64,000 nt of DNA from Peteryoungia algae (GTDB taxonomy: Bacteria > Pseudomonadota > Alphaproteobacteria > Rhizobiales > Rhizobiaceae): the NCBI RefSeq assembly GCF_030369675.1, contig NZ_CP128477.1, forward strand, positions 3,862,501 through 3,926,500, given 5' to 3'. The position numbers and the translations under genes are program-made. The notes under the pieces were generated by a model that did not search any database, was not told the origin of the DNA, and saw only the letters and a list, made by a program, of their open reading frames with translations. How positions within the stretch are numbered: position 1 is the stretch's first letter; every line of letters begins with the position of its first letter. Shown here piece after piece: positions 1 through 8,934 of this stretch.

Positions 1-3000
1 TCACCTCCAGTGTCAGCCCAGACGGCAAGACCCTTCAGGTCTTCCAGGCTGGCAACCTGGTCATCACCGGAGTGCTCAATCCTCTGACGGGCCAGTACAC
101 GCTGACCCAGAATGCGCCGATCGATCACCTGCCGGGCGGTGACGAAAACGAGGTAAAGTTCCAGTTCAAGTATGATGTCACGGATGGTGACGGCGATGTC
201 GCCCCCGGCTACATCTGGGTCAACGTCGACGACGACACGCCGACTGGTGGCGCCGGCACGACCGCCTGGCTCAACGATGACGCTCTCACAGGTGGCAATC
301 CCGGTGGTACTGGCGACAATGGGCTTGCCAATACGAGCAACGTTCTCAAGCACAGCTTTGGTGCGGATGGTGCCGGCAGCATCGCCTGGACGGGCATCTC
401 CGTGGTTGGCGGCGGCAATGCGGCCGACTTCACCTCCAGTGTCAGCCCAGATGGCAAGACCCTTCAGGTCTTCCAGGCTGGCAACCTGGTCGTCACCGGA
501 GTGCTCAATCCGCTGACTGGCCAGTACACGCTGACCCAGAACGCTCCGATCGATCACCTGCCGGGCGGTGACGAAAACGAGGTAAAGTTCCAGTTCAAGT
601 ATGATGTCACGGATGGTGACGGCGATGTCGCCCCCGGCTACATCTGGGTCAATGTCGATGACGACACGCCGACTGGTGGCGCCGGCACGACAGCCTGGCT
701 CAACGACGACACGCTTTCTGGCGGCAACCCCGGCGGCGCGGGCGACCACGGTCTTGCCAACACGACCAATGTGCTGAAGCACAGCTTCGGTGCTGACGGT
801 CCGGGAGGCATTGCCTGGACGGGGATTTCCGTCACTGGCGGCGGCAATCAGGCTGACTTTGCCTCGACTGTTTCCGCAGATGGCAAGACCATGCAGGTCT
901 ATCAGGGTAACACGCTCGTCATCACCGCAGTGCTCAATCCGCTGACTGGCCAGTACACGCTGACCCAGAACGCTCCGATCGATCACGTCAAGGGTGGCGA
1001 TGAAAACGAGGTGCAGTTCCAGTTCAAGTACGACGTTACGGATGGCGATGGCGATGTCGCTCCTGGCTACATCTGGGTCAATGTCGACGACGACACGCCA
1101 ATGGCGAAAGGCCTTGCTGAAGTAGGGTCTCTCTCTGAAACCGGTCTGCCGACCGTGAGCTTCGATTTCGGAGACCTCAATGTCAGCGTTGGTGCTGACA
1201 AGAAGGGCACTCATGTTGAAATCGGTACCCTGAATGGCCAGCCGATCATCAATTCGAACCTGACATCGGATGGTGTTCCGCTCGAGTATATCGTTCGCAC
1301 GACCAACGGTGTCGACCAGGAGCTGGTGGCATTTAAAGCTGGCAGCACGGCTGATAATCCAGTCTTCATCGTTGCCGTACTTCATCCCGGCAGCTTCGCA
1401 ACCACGCTGTTCCAGAATCTGGATCACCTTGGTTCGAACGATGACGTGCTGGCGCTCAATCTGGTGGCACGCGTGTTCGATGGCGATGGTGACTATGTCG
1501 ACCAGCCGTTCACGATCAATGTCAATGATAGCGAGCCGACTGCGATCGACCTGACATCCGTCATGGACGAAAACCAGAGCATCGAGATCGCGCTTACGGA
1601 GGGAACACACTTCTCCTTCGGAGCGGACACGACCGGTACGGCACTTTCCATCGGTGCTGTGACCCTGAGCGACGGGCCATCCGGTGTCACACTCGGCACG
1701 CCGTCTGTCACCTTCGACCCGAGCACCAACAAGATCTCGATCGTGCCGGGCGCCGCCTTCGATGCACTTGCCGCAGGTCAGACGGTAGTCCTGCATATCC
1801 CGTATACGGTGAAGGACGGCGACAACGACACGATCACCAAGGACATCGCAGTTACCGTTACGGGTACGAATGATGCTCCGGTCATCACGGTGGCATCCGG
1901 AGATAGCGCCGCATCCGAATTGCGTGAAACCGATGCCGGCTTGGCGGCGACGGGAGCTTTGACAGTTACCGATGTTGACGTGACAGATGTCGTTACGGCA
2001 GCAGTTACTTTCCTTGAGGTTTCGGGCCCGGATTACGGGACCAATCTCACACACCAAGAACTGAACAGTTATTTCAAGGTGACCCCAGGCACAGTTCTTG
2101 ACGGCAGCCAGACAAGCGGCAGCCTGACCTGGAAATTTGACAGCGAGAATCAGGCATTTGATTTCCTTGCCGCGAACACACGGTTGGTTCTCAAATACAC
2201 GATCACGGTCACCGACAGTTCGGGTGCTACGGACACGCAGATCGTCGAAATCGGGATCAACGGCACGAATGATCTTCCCACTATCTCGGCGTCGGTGCCC
2301 GTTCACCTTGTGGAAGAAGGTTACCAGCAGGCCGGCGTTGCGTCCTCTTCGGCAACGCTTACGATCGATGATGTGGATGGGACCGCTTCGTATGATGCAA
2401 ATGCCTTGTCCACGGGCGGCTGGACCGCTGGCAACGACGGTACTTGGACAAAGACTGGGGCTTATGGTGTCGCGACCCTTAGTGCAGGGACAAACACGAT
2501 CACCTATGTGCTGAATAACAGCCTTGCTAACAGCCTTGGCGTAAACGACCATCCGCAGGAAACCTTCACTGTCCCAGTTCAAGACAGCAAAGGCGCGGTT
2601 GCATCGATAAACGTATCCTTCATCATCGATGGTACGAATGACGCTCCAGTCGTGAGTGGAGCCGTCACAGGAGCGGTGACTGAAGGAGGGGTGTCATCTA
2701 CCCTGAACGCGCTCGCGAATGCAACGGATCCGGAAGGCTCCCCATTGTCGGTCATCAATATCGCCGCCTTGCCTGCCGGCGTGACCTATGATGTGGCGAC
2801 CAAGAGTTTCACCCTTGATCCGACGCACTCGGCCTATGCTTCCCTCGCGGCGGGAGCACAGACAACCGTGACCGTATCGTACCAGGTGTCAGATGGCGCA
2901 GCGGCTACTCCGGCTGAGGTTTCCTGGGTTGTTACAGGTATCGCCAACAATGCTGCGCCCACTGTCGTCGGTGAGGCGATTTACATAAACTCGTACGATA

Positions 3001-4868
3001 CGAAGATCCCGGATTGGGTGCTCTTGTTGAACGACAGCGATCCTAACGCCGGAGATGTACTTTCTGTTTCCGCTGTTCCGGGTTCGGCGGCACTATTTGA
3101 CAGTGTCAACGACACTGGCACGACGACCACCTATACTGATAGTTCAACTCTCTTCGGCGCCGATCCAGGTGGCTCGTTCCAGTACACGGTATCCGATGGC
3201 AACGGGGGGACATCCTCACCTGCTACGGCGTCGCTGACGCGTGTCTTCGGCTCAACTATTGAGACGGGGAACGGTGATTCCATCGCCGTCGGAGGTGACT
3301 GGGATGACACGATCAAGGGCGGCAATGGCAAAGATGTTCTCGTTGGAGGTGCTGGTAACGATACGCTCAACGGTGGAAATGCATCCGACATCCTGTACGG
3401 CGGTCTCGGCGCCGACCGACTAACCGGCGGCAATGGACCCGACACCTTCAAGTTTGATGCGGGCGACTCGGGTGCTACCTCACTATCCCTCGGTACGATC
3501 TTCAGTGCGGGTTCCGTTTCAGGTTATGATACGGTTGTCGACTTCAAGAACATAGACAAACTGGATCTGCCAGTGACACCGATAGTGGCCGCCAATACTG
3601 TCGGTCGGGTGAATGGCGCAGATGCAGTCGGTTCAACAGGTTTCTTGTCAAGTCCGGTCACTGTATCGTATCATTCAATAACCAACGGGGTTATCACCTT
3701 CTATAGCGCTTCCAGCGGGGGGGTGATCTCAATAAACTCAAACGCAACACTGGCAGCGGTGGCCAAGTATCTGCAGAGCAATGATCTCGGTGAAGCGGGA
3801 ACAACGGTAGCGTTCAAGACCGACTTCCTGGAAGGCAATGCGGACGATACCTTCATTTATCAGCAGGTCGGAGACACCCCCGATCCGCAGCGAGATATGT
3901 TGATCGGACTTGCGGATGTGACGATCAGCGACCTGAATACATTGGTCGCCAATGGCCAGGTCGACCCCATCATCCTCGACCTCGACAAGAACGGCTTCGC
4001 CTTTTCCTCGATCGACAATGGTGTCACCTTCGACATCAATGCCGATGGCAAGGCGGACCAGATTGCCTGGACCAGCGACGATGGCATCCTCGCCTATGAT
4101 GTCGATGGCAATGGCCTGATCGACAACGGTTCGGAAATCTTCACGCCGAACTTCAATGGCGGCGCCTATGCCAGCGGCGTGGCGGCTCTCGCTTCGCTCG
4201 ACTTGAATGGTGACGGCAAGATCGACGCAAATGATGCCGCCTTCGAGAAGCTCTCGATATGGGTTGATGCCAACAACAACGGTGTCAGTGACGAAGGCGA
4301 GCTTTCCAGCCTCACCGATCATGGTGTCACCAGCATCTCGCTGACGACCGATCAGACCGGCGGCACGGAGGATGACCAGACGATCTTCGCCGCGGGTGAA
4401 TTCACCTTTGCCGATGGCTCGACCGGCAATTTCGTCGAAGTCGGCTTCGAGACGATCTTCGGCTCGGACATGTCCGACGCCCTGACCGTGATTGGCACCG
4501 ATGGTGACGACATTCTGCATGGCGGCATGGGGCAGGTGCTCATGACCGGCGGGGCCGGCGCCGATACCTTCGTCTTCGACGAGACCGCGCTCAGCGAACT
4601 CGACGTGGCCGACGTCATCACCGATTTCAGCACTGAGGAAGGTGATGTGCTCGACGTCACGGCGCTGCTCGACAGCCTGCTCGGTGAGCAGGCGACGGCT
4701 GAAACCGCCGCCTCGCATCTGCGCACAACGGTCGAGGACGGCAATACCACCGTCAGCGTCCAGACCGGCGTCGATACCTGGAAGGATGTGGTCGTGCTTC
4801 ACAACCATGACACCGCCGTGAAGATCCTGTTCGATGACAAGCACGCGTCGACCATCGTGCACGACTGA
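1..4868 (+). CDS. Giant RTX/VCBS-type surface adhesin, type I secreted (3' part; 5' end outside window)
   Basis: The frame is open from base 3 and repeat sequence precedes every possible start, so the gene begins upstream of the window. About 1,622 C-terminal residues are visible. First come 143-residue repeats (the T1SS-143 type, sharing blocks such as NPLTGQYTLTQNAP and YIWVNVDDDTP), then VCBS/cadherin-like domains ending in GTNDAPV motifs, then a glycine-rich RTX calcium-binding stretch at about 3318-3450, EF-hand-like DxDxDG segments near 4000-4290, and a second GGAGADTFVFD block in the C-terminal secretion-signal domain. Proteins of this class are exported in one step by a type I system and act in surface attachment and biofilm. 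The exporter genes lie directly downstream. Composition is acidic and cysteine-free, as expected. Function as an adhesin is inferred from family. Confidence 0.9.
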   Translation, partial: TSSVSPDGKTLQVFQAGNLVITGVLNPLTGQYTLTQNAPIDHLPGGDENEVKFQFKYDVTDGDGDVAPGYIWVNVDDDTPTGGAGTTAWLNDDALTGGNPGGTGDNGLANTSNVLKHSFGADGAGSIAWTGISVVGGGNAADFTSSVSPDGKTLQVFQAGNLVVTGVLNPLTGQYTLTQNAPIDHLPGGDENEVKFQFKYDVTDGDGDVAPGYIWVNVDDDTPTGGAGTTAWLNDDTLSGGNPGGAGDHGLANTTNVLKHSFGADGPGGIAWTGISVTGGGNQADFASTVSADGKTMQVYQGNTLVITAVLNPLTGQYTLTQNAPIDHVKGGDENEVQFQFKYDVTDGDGDVAPGYIWVNVDDDTPMAKGLAEVGSLSETGLPTVSFDFGDLNVSVGADKKGTHVEIGTLNGQPIINSNLTSDGVPLEYIVRTTNGVDQELVAFKAGSTADNPVFIVAVLHPGSFATTLFQNLDHLGSNDDVLALNLVARVFDGDGDYVDQPFTINVNDSEPTAIDLTSVMDENQSIEIALTEGTHFSFGADTTGTALSIGAVTLSDGPSGVTLGTPSVTFDPSTNKISIVPGAAFDALAAGQTVVLHIPYTVKDGDNDTITKDIAVTVTGTNDAPVITVASGDSAASELRETDAGLAATGALTVTDVDVTDVVTAAVTFLEVSGPDYGTNLTHQELNSYFKVTPGTVLDGSQTSGSLTWKFDSENQAFDFLAANTRLVLKYTITVTDSSGATDTQIVEIGINGTNDLPTISASVPVHLVEEGYQQAGVASSSATLTIDDVDGTASYDANALSTGGWTAGNDGTWTKTGAYGVATLSAGTNTITYVLNNSLANSLGVNDHPQETFTVPVQDSKGAVASINVSFIIDGTNDAPVVSGAVTGAVTEGGVSSTLNALANATDPEGSPLSVINIAALPAGVTYDVATKSFTLDPTHSAYASLAAGAQTTVTVSYQVSDGAAATPAEVSWVVTGIANNAAPTVVGEAIYINSYDTKIPDWVLLLNDSDPNAGDVLSVSAVPGSAALFDSVNDTGTTTTYTDSSTLFGADPGGSFQYTVSDGNGGTSSPATASLTRVFGSTIETGNGDSIAVGGDWDDTIKGGNGKDVLVGGAGNDTLNGGNASDILYGGLGADRLTGGNGPDTFKFDAGDSGATSLSLGTIFSAGSVSGYDTVVDFKNIDKLDLPVTPIVAANTVGRVNGADAVGSTGFLSSPVTVSYHSITNGVITFYSASSGGVISINSNATLAAVAKYLQSNDLGEAGTTVAFKTDFLEGNADDTFIYQQVGDTPDPQRDMLIGLADVTISDLNTLVANGQVDPIILDLDKNGFAFSSIDNGVTFDINADGKADQIAWTSDDGILAYDVDGNGLIDNGSEIFTPNFNGGAYASGVAALASLDLNGDGKIDANDAAFEKLSIWVDANNNGVSDEGELSSLTDHGVTSISLTTDQTGGTEDDQTIFAAGEFTFADGSTGNFVEVGFETIFGSDMSDALTVIGTDGDDILHGGMGQVLMTGGAGADTFVFDETALSELDVADVITDFSTEEGDVLDVTALLDSLLGEQATAETAASHLRTTVEDGNTTVSVQTGVDTWKDVVVLHNHDTAVKILFDDKHASTIVHD
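3..1085 (+). repeat. 429-bp tandem repeats (143 aa) in the adhesin gene
   Basis: Three in-frame copies are visible: a partial one (3-227) and two full ones (228-656 and 657-1085). The period is exactly 429 bp: the shared GTGCTCAAT block recurs at 72, 501 and 930. The first two copies are nearly identical at DNA level; the third is more diverged in its first half. The array probably continues upstream of the window. Such near-identity suggests recent duplication or gene conversion, and copy number may vary between strains or be collapsed in assemblies. Confidence 0.93.
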
Positions 4869-4890
4869 AACACATAGTGTTTTCAAGAGG

Positions 4891-4923
4891 GAAAGGGCGC
4901 CGCTTCGGCGCCCTTTCTGTTTT
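4891..4923 (+). terminator. Rho-independent terminator after the adhesin gene
   Basis: A perfect 11-bp stem (GAAAGGGCGCC / GGCGCCCTTTC) with a five-base GCTTC loop is followed by TGTTTT, 22 bases after the stop codon. It should separate the adhesin transcript from the secretion operon. Confidence 0.85.
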
Positions 4924-5328
4924 ACCTCGATTGCCTGATCAGTTTTACTTCGCGGATTTGCGGAAAGACTCACTCTGGGACAGTCCAGAGGTGGCGTGAG
5001 GGTGATTTAGTCGCGTTTTCCTTGTTGCGTCTGGGAGACAGTGCTCCGGAACTTTAACGTTTCAGCAAGGGGATCAGGGAACCTGCTTTCAGGGTTAATC
5101 CGGGCCCATGGCGAATGAAATCGCGCGATTCAGCATTAAATCGTGGAAATGGGGGGATTTCCTACTCCGTTTTGAGTATATCATTCCCCCAAATGAGCAC
5201 GCGCATGCATTTGTTTCCCACAGATCAAATTTGGGTGCATCTTTTAGACAGGACGATTGGACTTCCCACTGATGGCCGTGCCGGTTATATGTTTGCCCAA
5301 GGAAGATTTGGGTAGGGGCACTCAGTTG
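4924..5328 (+). other. Gene-free leader before the type I secretion operon
   Basis: No credible gene was found in these 405 bases; short open frames here lack ribosome sites and family features. The stretch is relatively AT-rich in its second half and holds two palindromic elements (listed separately). It should carry the promoter of the secretion operon, but I cannot assign -35/-10 boxes with confidence. Confidence 0.5.
5119..5162. promoter_or_regulatory. Two adjacent palindromes upstream of the secretion operon
   Basis: A perfect 12-bp palindrome AATCGCGCGATT (5119-5130) is followed 14 bases later by an inverted repeat GGAAAT-(G)6-ATTTCC (5145-5162). They lie about 170-210 bases before the TolC-like start, where an operator might sit. 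Regulatory function is inferred from symmetry and position only. Confidence 0.35.
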
Positions 5329-6759
5329 TTGACCAAAAAGACTTTATTCGCGGCTCTGTACACCTCGGCAGCCTTCGCCATTGCGTCCGTGACGCCTGCG
5401 AGCGCCATGTCGTTGCAAGAGGCCATCCAGAAGGCACTCACGACCAATCCGCAGATTTCGCAAGCGGTCCAGAACCGCGAGGCGGTCGAATTCGAATTGC
5501 GCCAGGCGCGCGGCCTGTACCTGCCCTCCGTCGATCTCGAGGCGAGCGTGGGAAAGCGCCGGCTGTCCAACGACAGCACGGGAACGCTGACGCGGGACTA
5601 CGAGACTTTTAACAATTCCGAAGTCGGCTTGACCGTGACGCAGCGCCTGCTTGATGGCGGCGGACGCCGGGCCCAGGTCGATCAGCAGGCCTCGCGCGTC
5701 GATGGCGCCTCCTTCCGCGTGCTGGAGCGGTCCGAAACGGTTGCGCTGCAGGTTGTCCAGGATTATCTCGAATACATCCTCCAGGCGAAGATCGTCGGCG
5801 TTGCCAAGCAGAATGTCGATTTCCACAATGGCATCCTCGGCGACATCAACCAGGGCATTTCCGGTGGCGCTTTGACCGAGGTGGATTCGCTTCAGGGTCG
5901 CGAACGTCTCGATGCCGCCCGCGCCCGCCTGCGCGAAGCGCAGGAAGAGCTGGAACTGACCAAGATCCGCTTCTTGAAGACTGTCGGCGAGCCGATCACC
6001 AATGCGAAGGTTCCGGCCTCCGTCGGCAAGTTCCTGCCGCGTTCGCTCGATGATGCGATTGCGACGGCCAAGTCCAACAATCCGCGCATCTATTCGGCCC
6101 GCGCCGACATCGATGCGGCGGACGCAGCCGTCCGGGCCGCGCGCTCCAACTACGCACCGACCGTCGATCTCGAAGGTCGCGCCAGCGTCGGCAACGACGT
6201 CGGTTCCAGCCAGGGCAATACCAACGACGTTCAGGTTCGCCTCGTGGCGCGCTGGAACCTCTATCGCGGCGGCATCGACCAGGCGCGCGAGCAGGAACAG
6301 ATCCGCCGCGCCAGCGAGCAGCGCTATGCGTCCGACCAGGTTCATCGCGAGATCGAAGAGTCGATCCGTTCGGCCTGGAATGAACGCAGAAGCCGCGGCG
6401 AGCTTTCGCAGATCCTGAGCTCGCAGTCGTCGCAGAATGCACAGCTCGTGTCCTCTTACGGCGAGCAGTTCAAGATCGGCCAGCGGTCGCTGCTCGACGT
6501 GCTTGACGCGCAGAATACGCGCTTCAACACCAGCATCGTCGCAGAGACGGCCCGTGTGGCCGCCCTCTTTGCCGAATACAAGATCCTGGCAGCGTCCGGT
6601 TCGCTGCTGAAGACGATGAACGTCAAGGCTGTCGGCGAAGCCGACGCTTATGCACGCAATGAGTTCTCCGTGAAGACGACCCCGAATGGGGCCTATGTCG
6701 AGCGGGATCCGCGGCAAAAGGCGGGAATTCCGATGGACCTCCTGGCGCCGCTTCAGTAA
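5329..6759 (+). CDS. TolC-family outer membrane channel of the type I secretion system
   Basis: This is the outer membrane efflux protein that forms the exit duct for the adhesin. The product of 476 aa has the TolC/type I secretion outer membrane pattern of two homologous halves of long helices (for example LQEAIQKALTTNPQI at the start of repeat 1 and LDDAIATAKSNNPRI for repeat 2). I chose the TTG at 5329 because it follows an AGGGG ribosome site and begins a clean signal peptide (TKKTLFAALYTSAAF, cleavage after ASA). Earlier in-frame starts (5257, 5272) would add about 20 polar residues before the signal. It is followed after 21 bases by the ABC exporter gene, so the three secretion genes form one operon. 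Confidence 0.88.
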   Translation: MTKKTLFAALYTSAAFAIASVTPASAMSLQEAIQKALTTNPQISQAVQNREAVEFELRQARGLYLPSVDLEASVGKRRLSNDSTGTLTRDYETFNNSEVGLTVTQRLLDGGGRRAQVDQQASRVDGASFRVLERSETVALQVVQDYLEYILQAKIVGVAKQNVDFHNGILGDINQGISGGALTEVDSLQGRERLDAARARLREAQEELELTKIRFLKTVGEPITNAKVPASVGKFLPRSLDDAIATAKSNNPRIYSARADIDAADAAVRAARSNYAPTVDLEGRASVGNDVGSSQGNTNDVQVRLVARWNLYRGGIDQAREQEQIRRASEQRYASDQVHREIEESIRSAWNERRSRGELSQILSSQSSQNAQLVSSYGEQFKIGQRSLLDVLDAQNTRFNTSIVAETARVAALFAEYKILAASGSLLKTMNVKAVGEADAYARNEFSVKTTPNGAYVERDPRQKAGIPMDLLAPLQ

Positions 6760-6780
6760 ACGCCCATCCAATAGGATGAC

Positions 6781-8934
6781 ATGTTAAATTCGTTGATCGA
6801 ACCGGCGGGCCCTCGTGCCCGCCTGAGCTTTCGTGCGTCCTTCAAGGCTGTGGCCGCGTTTTATGGCCGGCCCAGCTCCGATACCGTATTGTTTTCTGGT
6901 TTGCCGGACGAAATTGTCGAGTCGCTCGAACTCGACGATGTCGAGCATGTCGCCGAGCGCATTGGTCTCCAGGTCATGCAGATCGGCGTGAGAGCCATCC
7001 GCGAGAATGATTTCGATTGCCCGGCCATCGTCGTCCTCAAGGACGGCGGGACGCTGCCGCTGCTGGAAGTGAGCGATGACGGGATCTACACGCTGGACGT
7101 CCGCGAAGGGACGGCAGCCAGTCGCCTGAGCCATCAGGAACTCCTGGCACTCGGGCCCGAGGCGGCCTTTGCCTTCACACTCTATTATCGCAACGACAGC
7201 GAAGAGGCGCAGATTGGCGCCGCTGATCGGATCGAAAAACGCCACTGGCTCGTGCGTGCCCTCATCCCCTATTGGCGCACCTATCTGCGCGTTGTCGTGG
7301 CGGCTCTGTTCATCAATCTGATAGCGCTCGCCTCGCCCCTCTTCACAATGAATGTCTACGACCGGGTCTTGCCGAACAAGGCGATCCCGACGCTCTGGGT
7401 TCTCGCGGCCGGCATCATGGTCGCCTATATCTTCGACTATCTGCTGAAGGAGGCGAGGGCGGCCCTGATCGATCATGCCGGGCGCAATGCCGACCTCAGG
7501 CTGTCGCAGATGATCTTCGACAAGGTGCTCAACACCACGCTCGCCTCGCGGCCGATGTCGACCGGCGAATACGCCAATCGCGTGATGCAGTATGAATTCG
7601 TGCGTGAATTCTTCACCTCGAACACGATTGGTCTGATGATCGACACGGCCTTTGTCTTCATCTTCCTGATTGTCATCTACCTGATTTCCGGCTGGCTCGC
7701 GATTATTCCGGCCGTCGCTCTGCTCCTGTCTATCGCCATCGGCTTTCGTGCCCAGGCGCAGATCGGCCATCGCATGGCAGCCGCCTCCAACGAAGCATCG
7801 AAACGTCAATCGCTTTTGGTGGAGACGATCTCTACCATCGAGACATTGAAAAGCCTGCGCGCCGAAGCGACCATGCTGCGTCGCTGGCAGGAATTGATGA
7901 AGCATTCGAGCCGCACCAGCGAAGAGATCAAGCATATCTCGACCAACGCGATCAATCTGACGGCGCTGAACCAGCAGATCGTCAGCGTTCTCATCGTGAT
8001 TGCAGGCACCTACGAATTCTCGGAGGGACGGCTTGCCATGGGGGCGATCATTGCAACGGTCATGCTGGCGAGCCGCGCTGGCGCACCTTTGGGGCAGATC
8101 GCCATGACGCTCGCGCGGTTCCGCCAGGCGACCCTGTCGCTCCGGATCCTGGATCAGGTCATGGAGCAGCCGGAAGACCGGCCCTCGACGGTTGGCTTCG
8201 TCAACCGCGAGATCAAGCACGGAGGTTTCAGCTTCCAGGACGTGACCTTCCAATATCCGGGCTCGGACTATCCCGTCATCAGCAAGCTGTCGGTCACCGT
8301 GGCCCCGGGTGAGAAGGTTGGCATCATCGGGCGCATCGGATCCGGCAAGACGACACTGGGTCGCCTGCTGGATGGTCTTTTCATGCCGAATGAAGGCCGC
8401 GTGCTGATCGATGGTGTCGACATTCGCCAGTATCACATGTCCGAAGTTCGATCGGCAGTCGCTGTTGCCGGCCAATCCTCCGATCTCTTCTCCGGGACCG
8501 TGAAGGAAAACCTGCTGATCGGTCGGGCCGATGCCACGGATGAGGAACTGCTCGAAGTGGCCCGGATGACCGGCGTGGAGGAGTTCGTTTCGCGCCATCC
8601 GCGCGGCTTCGACATGCCTGTGGGCGAGCGTGGCTCCAATCTTTCCAGCGGTCAGAAGCAGGCGATGACGATTGCCCGCCTGCTGCTGACAAAGCCGAAG
8701 ATCGTCTTTCTCGATGAACCCTCCGGCGCAATGGATCTTGCCAGCGAACGGCATCTCATCAACCGCCTGTCCTCGGCCTTCGACAAGGACACGACGCTGC
8801 TGATCGCCACCCATCGTTTCACCATGCTCGATCTCGTCGATCGCCTGATCGTCATCGACAAGGGGCGGATCGTCGCGGATGGTCCGAAGAAGCAGGTGAT
8901 CGAAGCCATGCAGAAGAAGGGTGTGAAGCCATGA
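6781..8934 (+). CDS. Type I secretion ABC exporter (permease-ATPase, LapB/RtxB-like)
   Basis: This inner membrane exporter energises adhesin secretion. Of its 717 aa, residues 1-140 form a C39-peptidase-like domain without an evident catalytic Cys (a CLD as in RTX exporters that do not cleave their substrate). Residues 160-440 are the six-helix membrane domain (for example LFINLIALASPLFTMNVYD), and the rest is the ATPase. The ATPase shows Walker A GRIGSGKTT (about 517-525), signature LSSGQKQ (about 621), Walker B IVFLDEPS (about 641) and the switch ATHR. The stop overlaps the adaptor start by four bases, which supports translational coupling. Because the exporter lacks leader peptidase activity, the C-terminal secretion signal of the upstream adhesin is the expected substrate signal. 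Confidence 0.93.
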   Translation: MLNSLIEPAGPRARLSFRASFKAVAAFYGRPSSDTVLFSGLPDEIVESLELDDVEHVAERIGLQVMQIGVRAIRENDFDCPAIVVLKDGGTLPLLEVSDDGIYTLDVREGTAASRLSHQELLALGPEAAFAFTLYYRNDSEEAQIGAADRIEKRHWLVRALIPYWRTYLRVVVAALFINLIALASPLFTMNVYDRVLPNKAIPTLWVLAAGIMVAYIFDYLLKEARAALIDHAGRNADLRLSQMIFDKVLNTTLASRPMSTGEYANRVMQYEFVREFFTSNTIGLMIDTAFVFIFLIVIYLISGWLAIIPAVALLLSIAIGFRAQAQIGHRMAAASNEASKRQSLLVETISTIETLKSLRAEATMLRRWQELMKHSSRTSEEIKHISTNAINLTALNQQIVSVLIVIAGTYEFSEGRLAMGAIIATVMLASRAGAPLGQIAMTLARFRQATLSLRILDQVMEQPEDRPSTVGFVNREIKHGGFSFQDVTFQYPGSDYPVISKLSVTVAPGEKVGIIGRIGSGKTTLGRLLDGLFMPNEGRVLIDGVDIRQYHMSEVRSAVAVAGQSSDLFSGTVKENLLIGRADATDEELLEVARMTGVEEFVSRHPRGFDMPVGERGSNLSSGQKQAMTIARLLLTKPKIVFLDEPSGAMDLASERHLINRLSSAFDKDTTLLIATHRFTMLDLVDRLIVIDKGRIVADGPKKQVIEAMQKKGVKP

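Noticed and set aside
3738..4973. Long minus-strand open frame opposite the adhesin C-terminus
   Set aside because: It is the shadow of the GC-rich adhesin gene; its protein has no family features and no ribosome site.
5044..5062. GGAAC followed by CGTT, resembling an EcfG promoter
   Set aside because: The boxes are only about five bases apart, not 16-17.
5115..5315. 66-codon frame in the leader of the secretion operon
   Set aside because: No ribosome site, overlaps the palindromes and runs into the TolC-like gene start.
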